Assembly (NCBI RefSeq): GCF_009909145.1
Contig: NZ_JAAAPJ010000001.1
Coordinates: 868,001-932,000 of the forward strand
DNA length: 64,000 nucleotides
From: Corallococcus silvisoli
GTDB taxonomy: Bacteria; Myxococcota; Myxococcia; Myxococcales; Myxococcaceae
Direction: 5' to 3'
Under the pieces are notes generated by a model, which saw nothing but the letters and a program-made list of their open reading frames with translations, was not told where the DNA came from and did not search any database. Position 1 is the stretch's first letter. Every line of letters begins with the position of its first letter. This document shows, piece after piece, positions 18,508 through 26,661 of the stretch. Both the position numbers and the translations under genes were made by a program.

Positions 18508-19773
18508 CGTGTGCTGGAGCACCAGGGCCTCCAGCCGCTGGAGCGCCTTGTCCAGCGTCTCCCACGAGGGGCCGAAGGACAGGCGCACGTAGCTGCGGAA
18601 GCGCGAGGCCCGCGCGCGGCGCTTGCCCGGGTTCACGTCGAAGAACTCACCGGGCACGGTGATGACCTTGTGCTCCAGCGCGGCGCGGAAGAAGGCCATG
18701 CCGTCGTTGAGCGGCGCGGGCAGTCCGGACAGGTTGCCCCAGACGTAGAACGTCCCGTCCGGCGCCCGGTCCGTGCGGATGCCCAGCCGCTCCAGCCGCG
18801 AGTGGAACCGGTCCCGCTTCTCCCGGAACGTCGAGTGGATGGCGCGCGTCTCCGCCACCACCGTGTCCTCCTGGAGCAGGGGAATGGCCGCGCGCTGCAA
18901 GGGCCGGCTGCCGCCGCCATCCAGGAAGCTGCCCGCGCTGGACACCGTGTCGATGACCTGCTTCGGCCCCACCGTCCACGTCATGCGCCAGCCCGGATAG
19001 CGCCAGTTCTTGGTGAGCCCGTCGAAGAGCACCACCGGGTCGCGGTTCACGTCCTCCACGTACCGCGCGGCGCTCTCCACCGGCAGCATCCCCGGGCGGG
19101 CCGTCCAGACGTAGTGCGAGTAGAACTCGTCGATGAGCAGCGAGCACTCCAGCTCCCGCGCGACGCCCACCCACCGGGCCAGCTCCTCGCCCTGCACCAG
19201 CTTGCCGGTGGGGTTGCACGGGTTGGAGAAGAGCAGCGCGGACAGCCCGCGCCCCTGGATTTCACGGCGCAGGTCTTCGTGCGTGAAGGCGTAGCCGCGC
19301 TCGCCCTCCAGCAGGATGGGGATGGCGGTGAACGCCTTGAAGACGTCCAGCAGCTCTTCATACGCGGTGTAGTCCGGCAGGAAGTGGCCCAGGTTCACCT
19401 GGCCCAGGCTCGCCGCGGCGCGGGTGAGGGCCGCGCGGCCACCGCCGGACAGGCACACGTTCTCCGCGCTGTACTGGCTGGGCATCCCCTTGCGGTAGAG
19501 CCGGTTGTAGAGCCCGGCGATGGCCTCCCGCACCTCCCAGAGGCCCGCCACCGGCGCGTACTCCTGGTCCGCCATGTCCACCGTCACCTGGCCCACGCGC
19601 GGCGGGGCGCCGGGCAGGTCTCCCGTCTCCGGCTGACCCTGGCCCAGGTTGCACCAGTCCGGGTCGCCGGGGCGGTAGCCGCGGCGCGTGGCCTCGGCGG
19701 TGACGAAGATGACGCCCGTGCGGGGCACGGTGCGAAACGCATGCAGGGGGACGCTGTCGCTCACGGCGTGCAC
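18490..19773 (-). CDS. PLP-dependent class I/II aminotransferase
   Basis: The 427-aa protein is a fold-type I aminotransferase. The substrate-binding segment SNPCNPTGKLV, the cofactor-binding LLIDEFYSHY and the Schiff-base lysine in FDGLTKNWRYPGWRMTW are all present. The closest character is that of class I/II enzymes such as aspartate/aromatic aminotransferases; the substrate is not clear. The start is GTG at 19773 or GTG at 19764. Its upstream region runs directly into the duplicated dps 3' end, so its original promoter region may have been altered by that event. Confidence 0.85.
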   Translation of the reverse strand: MHAVSDSVPLHAFRTVPRTGVIFVTAEATRRGYRPGDPDWCNLGQGQPETGDLPGAPPRVGQVTVDMADQEYAPVAGLWEVREAIAGLYNRLYRKGMPSQYSAENVCLSGGGRAALTRAAASLGQVNLGHFLPDYTAYEELLDVFKAFTAIPILLEGERGYAFTHEDLRREIQGRGLSALLFSNPCNPTGKLVQGEELARWVGVARELECSLLIDEFYSHYVWTARPGMLPVESAARYVEDVNRDPVVLFDGLTKNWRYPGWRMTWTVGPKQVIDTVSSAGSFLDGGGSRPLQRAAIPLLQEDTVVAETRAIHSTFREKRDRFHSRLERLGIRTDRAPDGTFYVWGNLSGLPAPLNDGMAFFRAALEHKVITVPGEFFDVNPGKRRARASRFRSYVRLSFGPSWETLDKALQRLEALVLQHTPAAAP

Positions 19774-19776
19774 GCT

Positions 19777-19894
19777 AGCGCGCCCCCTGCTTCGGTGCAG
19801 CCTTTAGCCTTCCAGTGAGGCCCGCAGGAACCAGGCGTGCTTCTCGAATTCCGTGATGATGCCGGTGAAGAGGTCCACCGTGTCCGTGTCCTGG
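19777..19894 (-). repeat. Duplicated 3' end of dps (distal copy)
   Basis: These 118 bases match 21329-21446 with only two mismatches seen by eye (T/C changes in the part just outside the coding end). The copy contains the last ~30 codons and stop of dps plus the sequence just beyond it. It is not attached to a dps gene: beyond 19894 the match stops and a phage-like fragment follows. The two copies bracket a toxin/immunity cassette. Confidence 0.9.
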
Positions 19895-20024
19895 GGGCAC
19901 ATGATGGCTCCATCAGCCCGCGTTCCCGGGTCGGCTTCCAGTACGCGTTCGCGCTGGGCGGGTACGGCGGCAGCACCAGCCGCACCTCGCACCGCCAGGA
20001 GTCTCCGCCTGCCGCCTCGTCCAT
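19895..20024 (-). pseudogene. Fragment of a RusA-like Holliday junction resolvase gene
   Basis: From the ATG at 20024 about 40 residues read on the minus strand (MDEAAGGDSW, then VRLVLPPYPPSANAYWKP) before the frame runs into the duplicated dps end. The LPPYPPSANAYW pattern matches the N-terminus of phage RusA resolvases (LPxPPSxNxYW). The catalytic part is missing, so this is a remnant of phage DNA. It is evidence that a prophage or satellite once sat at this site. Identification rests on a short stretch. Confidence 0.5.
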
Positions 20025-20161
20025 TCTCGAAGAGAAGGGGCGGCGGGGCGCGGTTCCGGTTTTGAGCCCTCGTTCGAGGAGGCGAAACGTGAACCGGGCG
20101 CGCGACCTACTCAGCCGAGCATGCACTTCTGCGCTGACTTAACTTGCGCGTTTAGCCGTGC

Positions 20162-20180
20162 TGTCATGATTTAAATGACA
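20162..20180. promoter_or_regulatory. AT-rich inverted repeat overlapping the toxin start
   Basis: TGTCAT at 20162-20167 and ATGACA at 20175-20180 form an inverted repeat around an AT-rich 7-base centre. It overlaps the start codon at 20175 and could be an operator or limit translation. It stands out as the most AT-rich spot of the area. Confidence 0.3.
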
Positions 20181-20810
20181 GCTATCCGCCACCAGCTACG
20201 CGCAGTGTCCATCGCCCTCGTCCTCGTCGGGTGCGGCTCGGCAACCGTCGGCGCCGTCGGCAAGTCCGCCGCCGGGAAGTGGGTGGGCCCTGTCGTCACC
20301 ACGCCGGACGGCGGCCAACTGCGCACCACCATCTACTACGGCCCCTGGCAGTGCAGCGCCGCATTCATGTCTAGGTGCGAGTCGAAGTGCGCGGGACAGG
20401 GGCGCGCCCTGATGGGGTGCATGTGGCTGGCCGACGTCAAGGGCGACTGGCAGGGGCGCTACCTCTTCATGCCCGCCGCTGCGGGCGGCCGCATGGCCAT
20501 CACCCACTGTTGCTGCGACTATCCAACCATCTCCAATACCAGTCAGCAGCGGCGCATCTGGAATCGGGCGCGAGAGGGGTTCCGAGAGGCATGGGCGGAG
20601 GATTTTGGAGCCTGGCCCCAGAGCGGAGGGGCGCTTTGGGAGGGGCACCACATTTTCGACCTCTGGCATGGCGGCCTGCCGACGGCCCCCAACAACGTGC
20701 TGCCCGTCCCGCCTGATGTCCATCAGGTGCTCAACCAGCAGTACCCGGCCTGCTACTCTGGCGGTGGACAGTGGAGTACGCCCGGCCCCGCGCGGCCCTA
20801 CGTGGACTAA
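20175..20810 (+). CDS. SitA-like lipoprotein toxin with HNH-type nuclease motif
   Basis: The 211-aa protein has a lipoprotein signal (hydrophobic ALVLV followed by lipobox LVGC, Cys20). The middle is rich in cysteines (C60, C68, C72, C82, C112-114). The C-terminal region has GHHIFDLWHGG (157-167), NN at 173-174 and H183, an H-H...N...H layout typical of HNH-superfamily toxin nucleases. A SUKH immunity gene starts four bases after its stop. In Myxococcus, SitA toxins are lipoproteins passed between cells by outer-membrane exchange and paired with SitI immunity proteins; this gene fits that design. The family name is inference from architecture. It lies between duplicated dps ends. Confidence 0.72.
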   Translation: MTAIRHQLRAVSIALVLVGCGSATVGAVGKSAAGKWVGPVVTTPDGGQLRTTIYYGPWQCSAAFMSRCESKCAGQGRALMGCMWLADVKGDWQGRYLFMPAAAGGRMAITHCCCDYPTISNTSQQRRIWNRAREGFREAWAEDFGAWPQSGGALWEGHHIFDLWHGGLPTAPNNVLPVPPDVHQVLNQQYPACYSGGGQWSTPGPARPYVD

Positions 20811-20813
20811 AGC

Positions 20814-21284
20814 ATGCCCTCGATGGACAGCCTCCTGGCCGAAGTCTCCCGGCACCACTACCCGGAACCGCCTGCGACGCCGGAGCAAATCGCGGCCTTC
20901 GAGGCGCGAGCGGGCTGGCAGTTGGACCCCGACCTGCGCGCCTTCTATCTGCACTGCAACGGCGCGGCCCTCTTCCGTCCGCGCCTGACCGCGAACTACC
21001 GCGTCCTCTCGCTCGACGAAATCCGCCGCGGCCGAGCTGCCATCCGCGGCAGCGAGTCGGACAAGGATGGCCCTGCCTCCTGGTACACCCTCCTCTACCT
21101 CCAGGACGGCGACTACGTCCTCGCGGACGTCTCGCGAAAGGAAGACGGGCGGTACCCCCTCCTCGATGCCTTCCACGAGACGTTCCCGGACCCCGTGGAG
21201 ACCCGCCAGATTGCCGCGTCGTTCAGCGAGTTCCTGGAGAAGGCACTGGCCAGCGGGGACGACTTCTTCTGGCTGGACGGATGA
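20814..21284 (+). CDS. SMI1/KNR4 (SUKH) family immunity protein
   Basis: A 156-aa protein with the SUKH pattern: an N-terminal PPATPEQIAAFEARAGWQLD helix, the DLRAFYLHCNGAALF segment, an acidic middle and a C-terminal SFSEFLEKALAS helix. SUKH proteins commonly neutralise polymorphic nuclease toxins by binding them. It starts four bases after the lipoprotein toxin gene, the typical toxin-immunity order, and would protect the cell and its kin from that toxin in the cytoplasm. Confidence 0.85.
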   Translation: MPSMDSLLAEVSRHHYPEPPATPEQIAAFEARAGWQLDPDLRAFYLHCNGAALFRPRLTANYRVLSLDEIRRGRAAIRGSESDKDGPASWYTLLYLQDGDYVLADVSRKEDGRYPLLDAFHETFPDPVETRQIAASFSEFLEKALASGDDFFWLDG

Positions 21285-21328
21285 ACACCGCCCGCGTGCG
21301 GCGCACCCGTCCCGGGCGTGCGAAGTCC

Positions 21329-21446
21329 AGCGCGCCCCCTGCTCCGGCGCAGCCTTTAGCCTTCCAGTGAGGCCCGCAGGAACCAGGCGTGCTTCTCGAA
21401 TTCCGTGATGATGCCGGTGAAGAGGTCCACCGTGTCCGTGTCCTGG
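21329..21446 (-). repeat. 3' end of dps (native copy of the 118-bp direct repeat)
   Basis: This copy is continuous with the intact dps gene and carries its last codons and stop. It matches 19777-19894 in the same orientation, 1552 bases away. The two copies enclose the phage remnant and the toxin/immunity genes. Confidence 0.9.
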
Positions 21447-21838
21447 TGCCCCTCCACCTGCTTGCGGCTGTCGCGCAGGTGGGCCAGGTACACCTCGATG
21501 CGCTCGGCCAGGAGCTTCACGTGCTCCAGGTCGCGCGAGGTCTCCTGCGGATACTCCGGCAGGCGGCTGTGCGTGCCCACGTGGCGGCTGGTGCCGTACG
21601 CCCGGCCGCCCAGCGTCACCGCGCGCTCCGCGATGGAGTCGTTGTGGTTCGCGAGGCTCACCGCGAAGGTCTCGAACAGCGGGTGCAGCGCGGCGAACTG
21701 CGGGCCCTTGATGTTCCAGTGGGCGACCTTGATCTGCGAGTGCAGGTCCAACCCGTCCGACAGCCGCTCATTGAGGGTGGCGGCGATGGCGGTGCGGGCC
21801 TGCTCGGACAGGGGACTGGGGCTCTTGTAGAGGGCCAT
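21356..21838 (-). CDS. dps: Dps-family DNA-binding ferritin-like protein
   Basis: A 160-aa Dps protein, which stores iron using peroxide and protects DNA. The ferroxidase pattern is present: KVAHWNIKGPQFAALHPLFE with the His and acidic ligands, then HNDSIAERA. ATG 21838 follows AAGGAA. It is the third gene of a peroxide-defence block, 112 bases after ahpD on the same strand. Its 3' end is duplicated at 19777-19894, so this gene end served as the insertion or recombination site of a mobile segment; the coding sequence itself is intact. Confidence 0.93.
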   Translation of the reverse strand: MALYKSPSPLSEQARTAIAATLNERLSDGLDLHSQIKVAHWNIKGPQFAALHPLFETFAVSLANHNDSIAERAVTLGGRAYGTSRHVGTHSRLPEYPQETSRDLEHVKLLAERIEVYLAHLRDSRKQVEGHQDTDTVDLFTGIITEFEKHAWFLRASLEG

Positions 21839-21951
21839 GACGGACACGTTCCTTTCGGGTGGAGGGTGGGACGTCGGAAAGAAAAGACAGCGCCCCCCGG
21901 TGTCATCCACCGGAGGGCGCCAATCACAGCTCAGGGATAACGGCCGGGTGT

Positions 21952-22479
21952 CTAGGATTCCAGCCCGACCGCCGCCGCGTGGATGACGCCCGCGATGCGG
22001 ACCGCGTCGTGCACCTGGTCCTCGGAGAGGCCGCCGTCGATGACGACCTTCTCGTGGGACTGGATGCACAGCTCGCAGCCGTTGATGGCGCTGACCGCGA
22101 GGCAGACCAGCTCGAAGTCCACCTTGTTGGTCAGCACCTGCGCCAGCCGGTTCATCCGCAGACCGGCCCGCTTGGTCGAGTACGACTCCTTCCCGACCAT
22201 GTGACGGAACCGGTAGTAGACGTTGTTCATCGCCATCAGCGAGGCCGCCGCGCGGGCGTCCTCGATGACCGGCCCGGCCTTGTCACCCAGGGCCTGCTTC
22301 GCCTCGTTCAGCATGGCCTCCTTCAGCCGCTCGTTCCGGGCGGCGAAGGCGCATGCCACGGCCGTCCCCCAGCGCTGCTCGGGGGTGAGGCTCGTGCTCT
22401 CCAGGACCGCGGAGAGGTTGAGGCGGGTGTCCTTGTGGGCGTCCGCGAGCTCACTGCGGACGACTTCGAGCGAGGCCAT
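21952..22479 (-). CDS. ahpD: Alkyl hydroperoxidase AhpD
   Basis: A 175-aa carboxymuconolactone-decarboxylase-fold protein with the redox motif C135-E-L-C138 and H142 (CELCIQSHEK) that defines AhpD. In organisms where AhpD pairs with AhpC, it regenerates the peroxiredoxin in place of AhpF. It follows ahpC by six bases, so the two are clearly one operon. Confidence 0.93.
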   Translation of the reverse strand: MASLEVVRSELADAHKDTRLNLSAVLESTSLTPEQRWGTAVACAFAARNERLKEAMLNEAKQALGDKAGPVIEDARAAASLMAMNNVYYRFRHMVGKESYSTKRAGLRMNRLAQVLTNKVDFELVCLAVSAINGCELCIQSHEKVVIDGGLSEDQVHDAVRIAGVIHAAAVGLES

Positions 22480-22485
22480 GGTGCC

Positions 22486-23040
22486 TTACCCCGCCTTCTG
22501 CAGCTTCGAGGTGAGCGTCTCCTCACCCTTCTGCCAGTTGCACGGGCACAGCTCGTCCGTCTGGAGCGCGTCCAGCGTGCGGACCGTCTCCTTGACGTTG
22601 CGGCCCACGGACAGGTCGTTCACGGACACGTGGCGGATGATGCCCTCGGGGTCCGCGATGAACGTGGCGCGCAGGGCCACGCCCTCCTCCTTGTGCAGGA
22701 TGCCCAGCGCGCTGGACAGCTCGCGCTTGATGTCCGCCAGCATGGGGAAGGGCAGGTTCTTCAGGTCCGGGTGGTGCGTGCGCCACGCGTGGTGCACGAA
22801 CTCGCTGTCGGTGGACAGGCCCAGCACCTGCGCGTCGCGGTCCTGGAAGTCCTTGTTGTGCTTGCCGAACTCCGCGATCTCCGTCGGGCAGATGAACGTG
22901 AAGTCCTTCGGCCACGCGAACAGGACCGTCCACTTGCCCTTGTACGTGTCGTTGGAGATGTCCTGGAACTCCTTGTTCTTCTCCAGGCTCACGGTGCCCT
23001 TCAGCTTGAAGTTCGGAAGCTTGTCGCCAACGGTCAGCAT
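22486..23040 (-). CDS. ahpC: Alkyl hydroperoxide reductase peroxiredoxin AhpC
   Basis: A 184-aa peroxiredoxin that reduces H2O2 and organic peroxides. The peroxidatic Cys51 sits in DFTFICPTEIAEF and the C-terminal C165/C167 (ELCPCNW) provide the resolving and extra cysteines, as in AhpC proteins paired with AhpD. ATG 23040 with AAGGAG upstream is chosen over a longer frame. A sigma-54-like promoter lies about 70 bases upstream. Confidence 0.94.
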   Translation of the reverse strand: MLTVGDKLPNFKLKGTVSLEKNKEFQDISNDTYKGKWTVLFAWPKDFTFICPTEIAEFGKHNKDFQDRDAQVLGLSTDSEFVHHAWRTHHPDLKNLPFPMLADIKRELSSALGILHKEEGVALRATFIADPEGIIRHVSVNDLSVGRNVKETVRTLDALQTDELCPCNWQKGEETLTSKLQKAG

Positions 23041-23111
23041 GGTTCGACTCCTTGGGGATGGGGGGCGGGCCACCGTGGTCCACCCCAGATGTTGTAGGTT
23101 GCTACTGGTAA

Positions 23112-23127
23112 AGCAGCCACCGTGCCA
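23112..23127 (-). promoter_or_regulatory. Candidate sigma-54 promoter of ahpC-ahpD
   Basis: On the minus strand TGGCACG, four bases (GTGG) and CTGCT match the -24/-12 consensus (TGGCACG-N4-TTGCW) with one mismatch. It sits about 70 bases before the ahpC start. An enhancer-binding protein would be needed for activity. Confidence 0.45.
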
Positions 23128-23212
23128 ATGTTTAATCTGCTGTGATTCCAGGGGTTTACATCAGTCCCTGGCCTCTGCACCGGCGGGGCGGTGTCTCCGG
23201 GATGGTGAATAG

Positions 23213-23249
23213 CGAAATCCCGGTGCCTTTCGCCACTGCAATTTCGGTG
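23213..23249. repeat. Dispersed 36-37 base palindromic repeat, copy A
   Basis: CGAAAT at the left and ATTTCG near the right end are inverted, with an inner GTG/CAC pair, and the element ends in GGTG. Nearly the same sequence recurs at 32744-32779, differing only at the centre. Both copies are intergenic. Confidence 0.6.
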
Positions 23250-23411
23250 GAGCGGAGCGCCTGGTGGCGACTGGACGCTCACAGCCCGCCCTCCCGAGAG
23301 TGCGGCCGAAAATACGAGAAAGCGCGCGTGGTTGCATCAGGTACGGGCAGGGGGAGGCGTGAATGGTTGGCCGCGAACGCCCCTTTCGCCCGCCCGCGAA
23401 CGCCAACAGAC

Positions 23412-23452
23412 GAAAGCGGGCCCGCGCCTGCCGGTGGCGCGGGCCCGCTTTC
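23412..23452 (-). terminator. Strong hairpin terminator of the efflux operon
   Basis: A perfect 17-bp stem (GAAAGCGGGCCCGCGCC and its complement) with a 7-base loop lies 49 bases beyond the RND permease stop. The stem ends in TTTC on the minus strand. Confidence 0.75.
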
Positions 23453-23500
23453 GCCGCGGGTCTGCTGGCCTGGAGCTGGAGCGGCCGTCCGGGCGCGCGG

Positions 23501-26500
23501 TCAGTGTGACGAAGCCGCCACGGGCGCCACGTCGTCCACGGCCCGCTTCGCCCCGCCGCGCAGCTTCTGCATCAGGACGTAGAGGCCGGGGATGAAGACG
23601 AGGTTCACCCCCGTGGACACCAGCATGCCGCCGAAGACGGCCGTCCCCAGGGAGTTGCGCGACGCCGCGCCCGCGCCGGAGGCGGTCATCATCGGCACCA
23701 CGCCGAGGAGGAAGGCAATCGACGTCATGAGGATGGGGCGCAGGCGGACCTCGGATGCCTCCACCACCGCGTCGGTGGCGCTCCGGCCGTGCTCGCGCAG
23801 CTGCTCCGCGAACTCCACGATGAGGATGGCGTTCTTGCTGGCCAGCCCCACCAGCATCACGAGCCCCAGCTGGCAGAACACGTCGTTGGCGTAGCCGCGC
23901 AGGTACTGCAGGCCGAGCGCGCCCAGGAGGGCCAGCGGCACCGAGAGGAGGATGACGAGCGGCAGGCTGAAGCTCTCGTACTGCGCCGCCAGCACCAGGA
24001 AGACGAAGAGCAGGCCCAGCGCGAAGATGAGGAGCGTCTGGGCTCCGCTCTGCTTCTGCTCCAGGCTGATGCCCGCCCACTCCGCGCTCATGCCCTGGGG
24101 CAGGTGTCGCTCGGCCAGGGCCTCCATCGCCTCCATCGCCTGTCCGGAGGACTCGCCGGGCGCGGGCTGGCCGCTGAGCTCCACCGCCCGGAAGAGGTTG
24201 TGGTGGCGGATGACCTGCGCGGACACGGTGGTCTCCACCTTCACCAGCGACTCCAGCGGAATCATGTCCCCGCTGTCGCTGCGCACGTAGAAGGCGCCGA
24301 TGTCCAGGGGGCTGTCGCGGAACTGCTGGTCGGCCTGGACGTAGACGCGGTACGCGCGGTTCGCGTAGTTGAAGTCGTTGACGTACTGGCTGCCCATGTA
24401 GAGCTGCATGGTGCTGAAGATCTGCTCGATGGGGACGCCCAGGGCCTTGGCCTTCTGGCGGTCCACCTCCACGTCCAGGAGGGGCGTGTCCGCGTTGAAG
24501 CCGGTGAAGACGCCGCGAAGCCGGGCGTCCTCGTTGCCCTTCGCCATCAGCTGCTGCGCGGCTGACGCGAGCTCGTCCAGTGAGCGGGTGCCGGCGGTGT
24601 CCTCGATGACGTACTGGAAGCCGCCCACGGCGCCGACGCCGCGGATGGCGGGGGGCTGGAAGGGCACGACGCGCGCGCCGCCCAACTGGCTCAGGGGGCC
24701 TCGCAGCCGCTCGACGAGCGCGGCCACCGACTGCTCACGGCCGGGCCGCTCCTCCCATGACTTCAAGGCGACGAAGATGCTGGCCATGTTGGGGCCCGTG
24801 CTCTGCGGGGAGAAGCCGCCGTTGGCGAAGATGGCGCGCACCTCTGGCTGGGCCTGGAGCACCTTCTCCACCTCCGCCATCACCTTTTCCGTCTGGGCGA
24901 GCGACGAGCCCTCCGGCCCCTGCACGGAGATGATCAGGTAGCCCTGGTCCTCGTCGGGGATGAAGCCCGTGGGCGTCACCTTGAGGAGCACCCCCGTGAC
25001 GCCGATGCACAGCAGGAACGCCATCAGGAGGAGGGCCGGGTGCTTCAGCAGCCGGCGCAGCCCCCGCCCGTACAGGTCGCGCGTCCGGTCGAGCACCGCG
25101 TCCACCGCGCGGAAGAACCCCCACTTCGTCCCGGCATGGTTCGTGAGCATCCGCGCGGAGAGCGCGGGCGTGAGGGTGAGCGCGCAGAAGGTGGAGAGGG
25201 CCACCGACGCGGTGAGGGTGAGGGCGAACTGGCGGTAGATGGCGCCGGTGGTGCCGGGGAAGAAGGCCACCGGGATGAACACGGCCACCAGCACGATGGA
25301 GATGGCGACGACCGCGCCCGACACCTCCTTCATGCCCGCGCGCGCGGCCTGGGGGGCCGACAGCGCCCGCTCCTTCATCAGCCGCTCGATGTTCTCGATG
25401 ACGACGATGGCGTCATCCACCACCAGGCCCGTGGCCAGGGTGAGGCCGAAGAGGGTGAGGGTGTTGACGGAGAAGCCCATCCACCGCACGAAGGCGAAGG
25501 TGCCCACCAGCGAGACGGGGAGGGTGAGCGCGGTGATGAGCACGCTGCGCCAGCCGTGCAGGAACAGGAAGATGACGACGATGACCAGGGCGATGGCTTC
25601 CACCAGCGTCTGGACCACCTCGCGGAGGGTGGCGCGCACCGCGAGCGTGGTGTCCGTGCCCGTCTGGAACTCCATGCCCGGTGGGAACTGGGCGGACAGC
25701 CGCACCAGCTCCGCGTAGACGGCGTCGCGCACCTCCAGGGCGTTGGCGGTGGGGAGCTGGAAGGTGGCGATGCCCACGGCCTGCTTCCCGCCGAAGCGCA
25801 GCAGCGTGCTGTAGTTCTCCGCGCCCAGCTCCACCCGGCCCACGTCCTTCACGCGGACGCTCCTGCCGTCCTCCTGGCGCAGGAGGACGATGTCGCCGAA
25901 CTCCTCCGGCTCCATCAGCCGGCCTCGCGCGCGCACCGCGAACTGGTAGGGCTGATCCTCCGCGGAGGGCGGCTGGCCCACCTGGCCCGCGGCCACCTGG
26001 AGGTTCTGCTCCTGGAGGGCGCGCGTGACGTCCTGGGGCGTGAGCTTGCGCCGCGCCAGCTCCGTGGGGTCCAGCCACAGGCGCATGGAGAACCGCCGCT
26101 CGCCGAAGATGCGCACCTCGCCCACGCCGCGCACGCGCTTGATGGCGTCCTTGAGGTTCACGTCCGCGTAGTTGCTGAGGAACTTCGCGTCGTAGCGGTC
26201 GTCCGCGCTGAACAGCGCCACGGACAGGAGGATCTGGCTGGAGGCCTTGTTGACGATGATGCCCGTCTGGTTCACCTGGGAGGGCAGGCGCGCGGCGGCA
26301 CGGCTGACCCGGTTCTGCACGTCCACCGCCGCGACCTCGATGTCCCGGGTGGCTTCGAAGGTGAGGGTGATGGTGCTGGTGCCGTCATTGCCGCTGGTGG
26401 AGGTGATGTAGCGCATGCCCTCCACCCCGTTGAGCTCCTGCTCCAGGGGGATGGTGACGGCGCTCTCCACGACCTCCGCGCTGGCGCCCACGTAGGTGGC

Positions 26501-26641
26501 GGTGACGGTCACCTGCGGTGGCGCGAGGTCCGGATACTGGGCGATGGGCAGCGTGGGGATGGCGATGGCGCCCGCCAGCGTCAGCAGGATGGAGCAGACG
26601 ATGGCGAAGACGGGCCGGCGGATGAAGAAGTCGATGAACAT
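23501..26641 (-). CDS. RND multidrug efflux permease (HAE-1/AcrB type)
   Basis: The 1046-aa inner-membrane pump is of normal AcrB length and layout: N-terminal helix FIRRPVFAIVCSILLTLAGA, the porter domain, and the proton-relay region GLVVDDAIVVIENIERLM in helix 4. The second half has another porter block and ends with LVGLASKNAILIVEFAEQL. It should export hydrophobic toxins or antibiotics using the proton gradient. It follows the adaptor gene by 20 bases in an OMF-MFP-RND operon. Confidence 0.95.
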   Translation of the reverse strand: MFIDFFIRRPVFAIVCSILLTLAGAIAIPTLPIAQYPDLAPPQVTVTATYVGASAEVVESAVTIPLEQELNGVEGMRYITSTSGNDGTSTITLTFEATRDIEVAAVDVQNRVSRAAARLPSQVNQTGIIVNKASSQILLSVALFSADDRYDAKFLSNYADVNLKDAIKRVRGVGEVRIFGERRFSMRLWLDPTELARRKLTPQDVTRALQEQNLQVAAGQVGQPPSAEDQPYQFAVRARGRLMEPEEFGDIVLLRQEDGRSVRVKDVGRVELGAENYSTLLRFGGKQAVGIATFQLPTANALEVRDAVYAELVRLSAQFPPGMEFQTGTDTTLAVRATLREVVQTLVEAIALVIVVIFLFLHGWRSVLITALTLPVSLVGTFAFVRWMGFSVNTLTLFGLTLATGLVVDDAIVVIENIERLMKERALSAPQAARAGMKEVSGAVVAISIVLVAVFIPVAFFPGTTGAIYRQFALTLTASVALSTFCALTLTPALSARMLTNHAGTKWGFFRAVDAVLDRTRDLYGRGLRRLLKHPALLLMAFLLCIGVTGVLLKVTPTGFIPDEDQGYLIISVQGPEGSSLAQTEKVMAEVEKVLQAQPEVRAIFANGGFSPQSTGPNMASIFVALKSWEERPGREQSVAALVERLRGPLSQLGGARVVPFQPPAIRGVGAVGGFQYVIEDTAGTRSLDELASAAQQLMAKGNEDARLRGVFTGFNADTPLLDVEVDRQKAKALGVPIEQIFSTMQLYMGSQYVNDFNYANRAYRVYVQADQQFRDSPLDIGAFYVRSDSGDMIPLESLVKVETTVSAQVIRHHNLFRAVELSGQPAPGESSGQAMEAMEALAERHLPQGMSAEWAGISLEQKQSGAQTLLIFALGLLFVFLVLAAQYESFSLPLVILLSVPLALLGALGLQYLRGYANDVFCQLGLVMLVGLASKNAILIVEFAEQLREHGRSATDAVVEASEVRLRPILMTSIAFLLGVVPMMTASGAGAASRNSLGTAVFGGMLVSTGVNLVFIPGLYVLMQKLRGGAKRAVDDVAPVAASSH

Positions 26642-26661
26642 GGTGTGTCCCGTCCCCTGGC

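Larger units (their letters stand above)
23041..23500. other. 460-base intergenic region upstream of ahpC
   Basis: No gene is supported here. It contains the candidate sigma-54 promoter of ahpC, repeat copy A and the terminator of the RND efflux operon. The rest shows no structure I can name. Confidence 0.6.

Noticed and set aside
19761..20126. A 121-codon minus-strand gene spanning the distal dps copy
   Set aside because: It joins a RusA-like N-terminus to an out-of-frame reading of the dps end; only the RusA-like fragment is meaningful.
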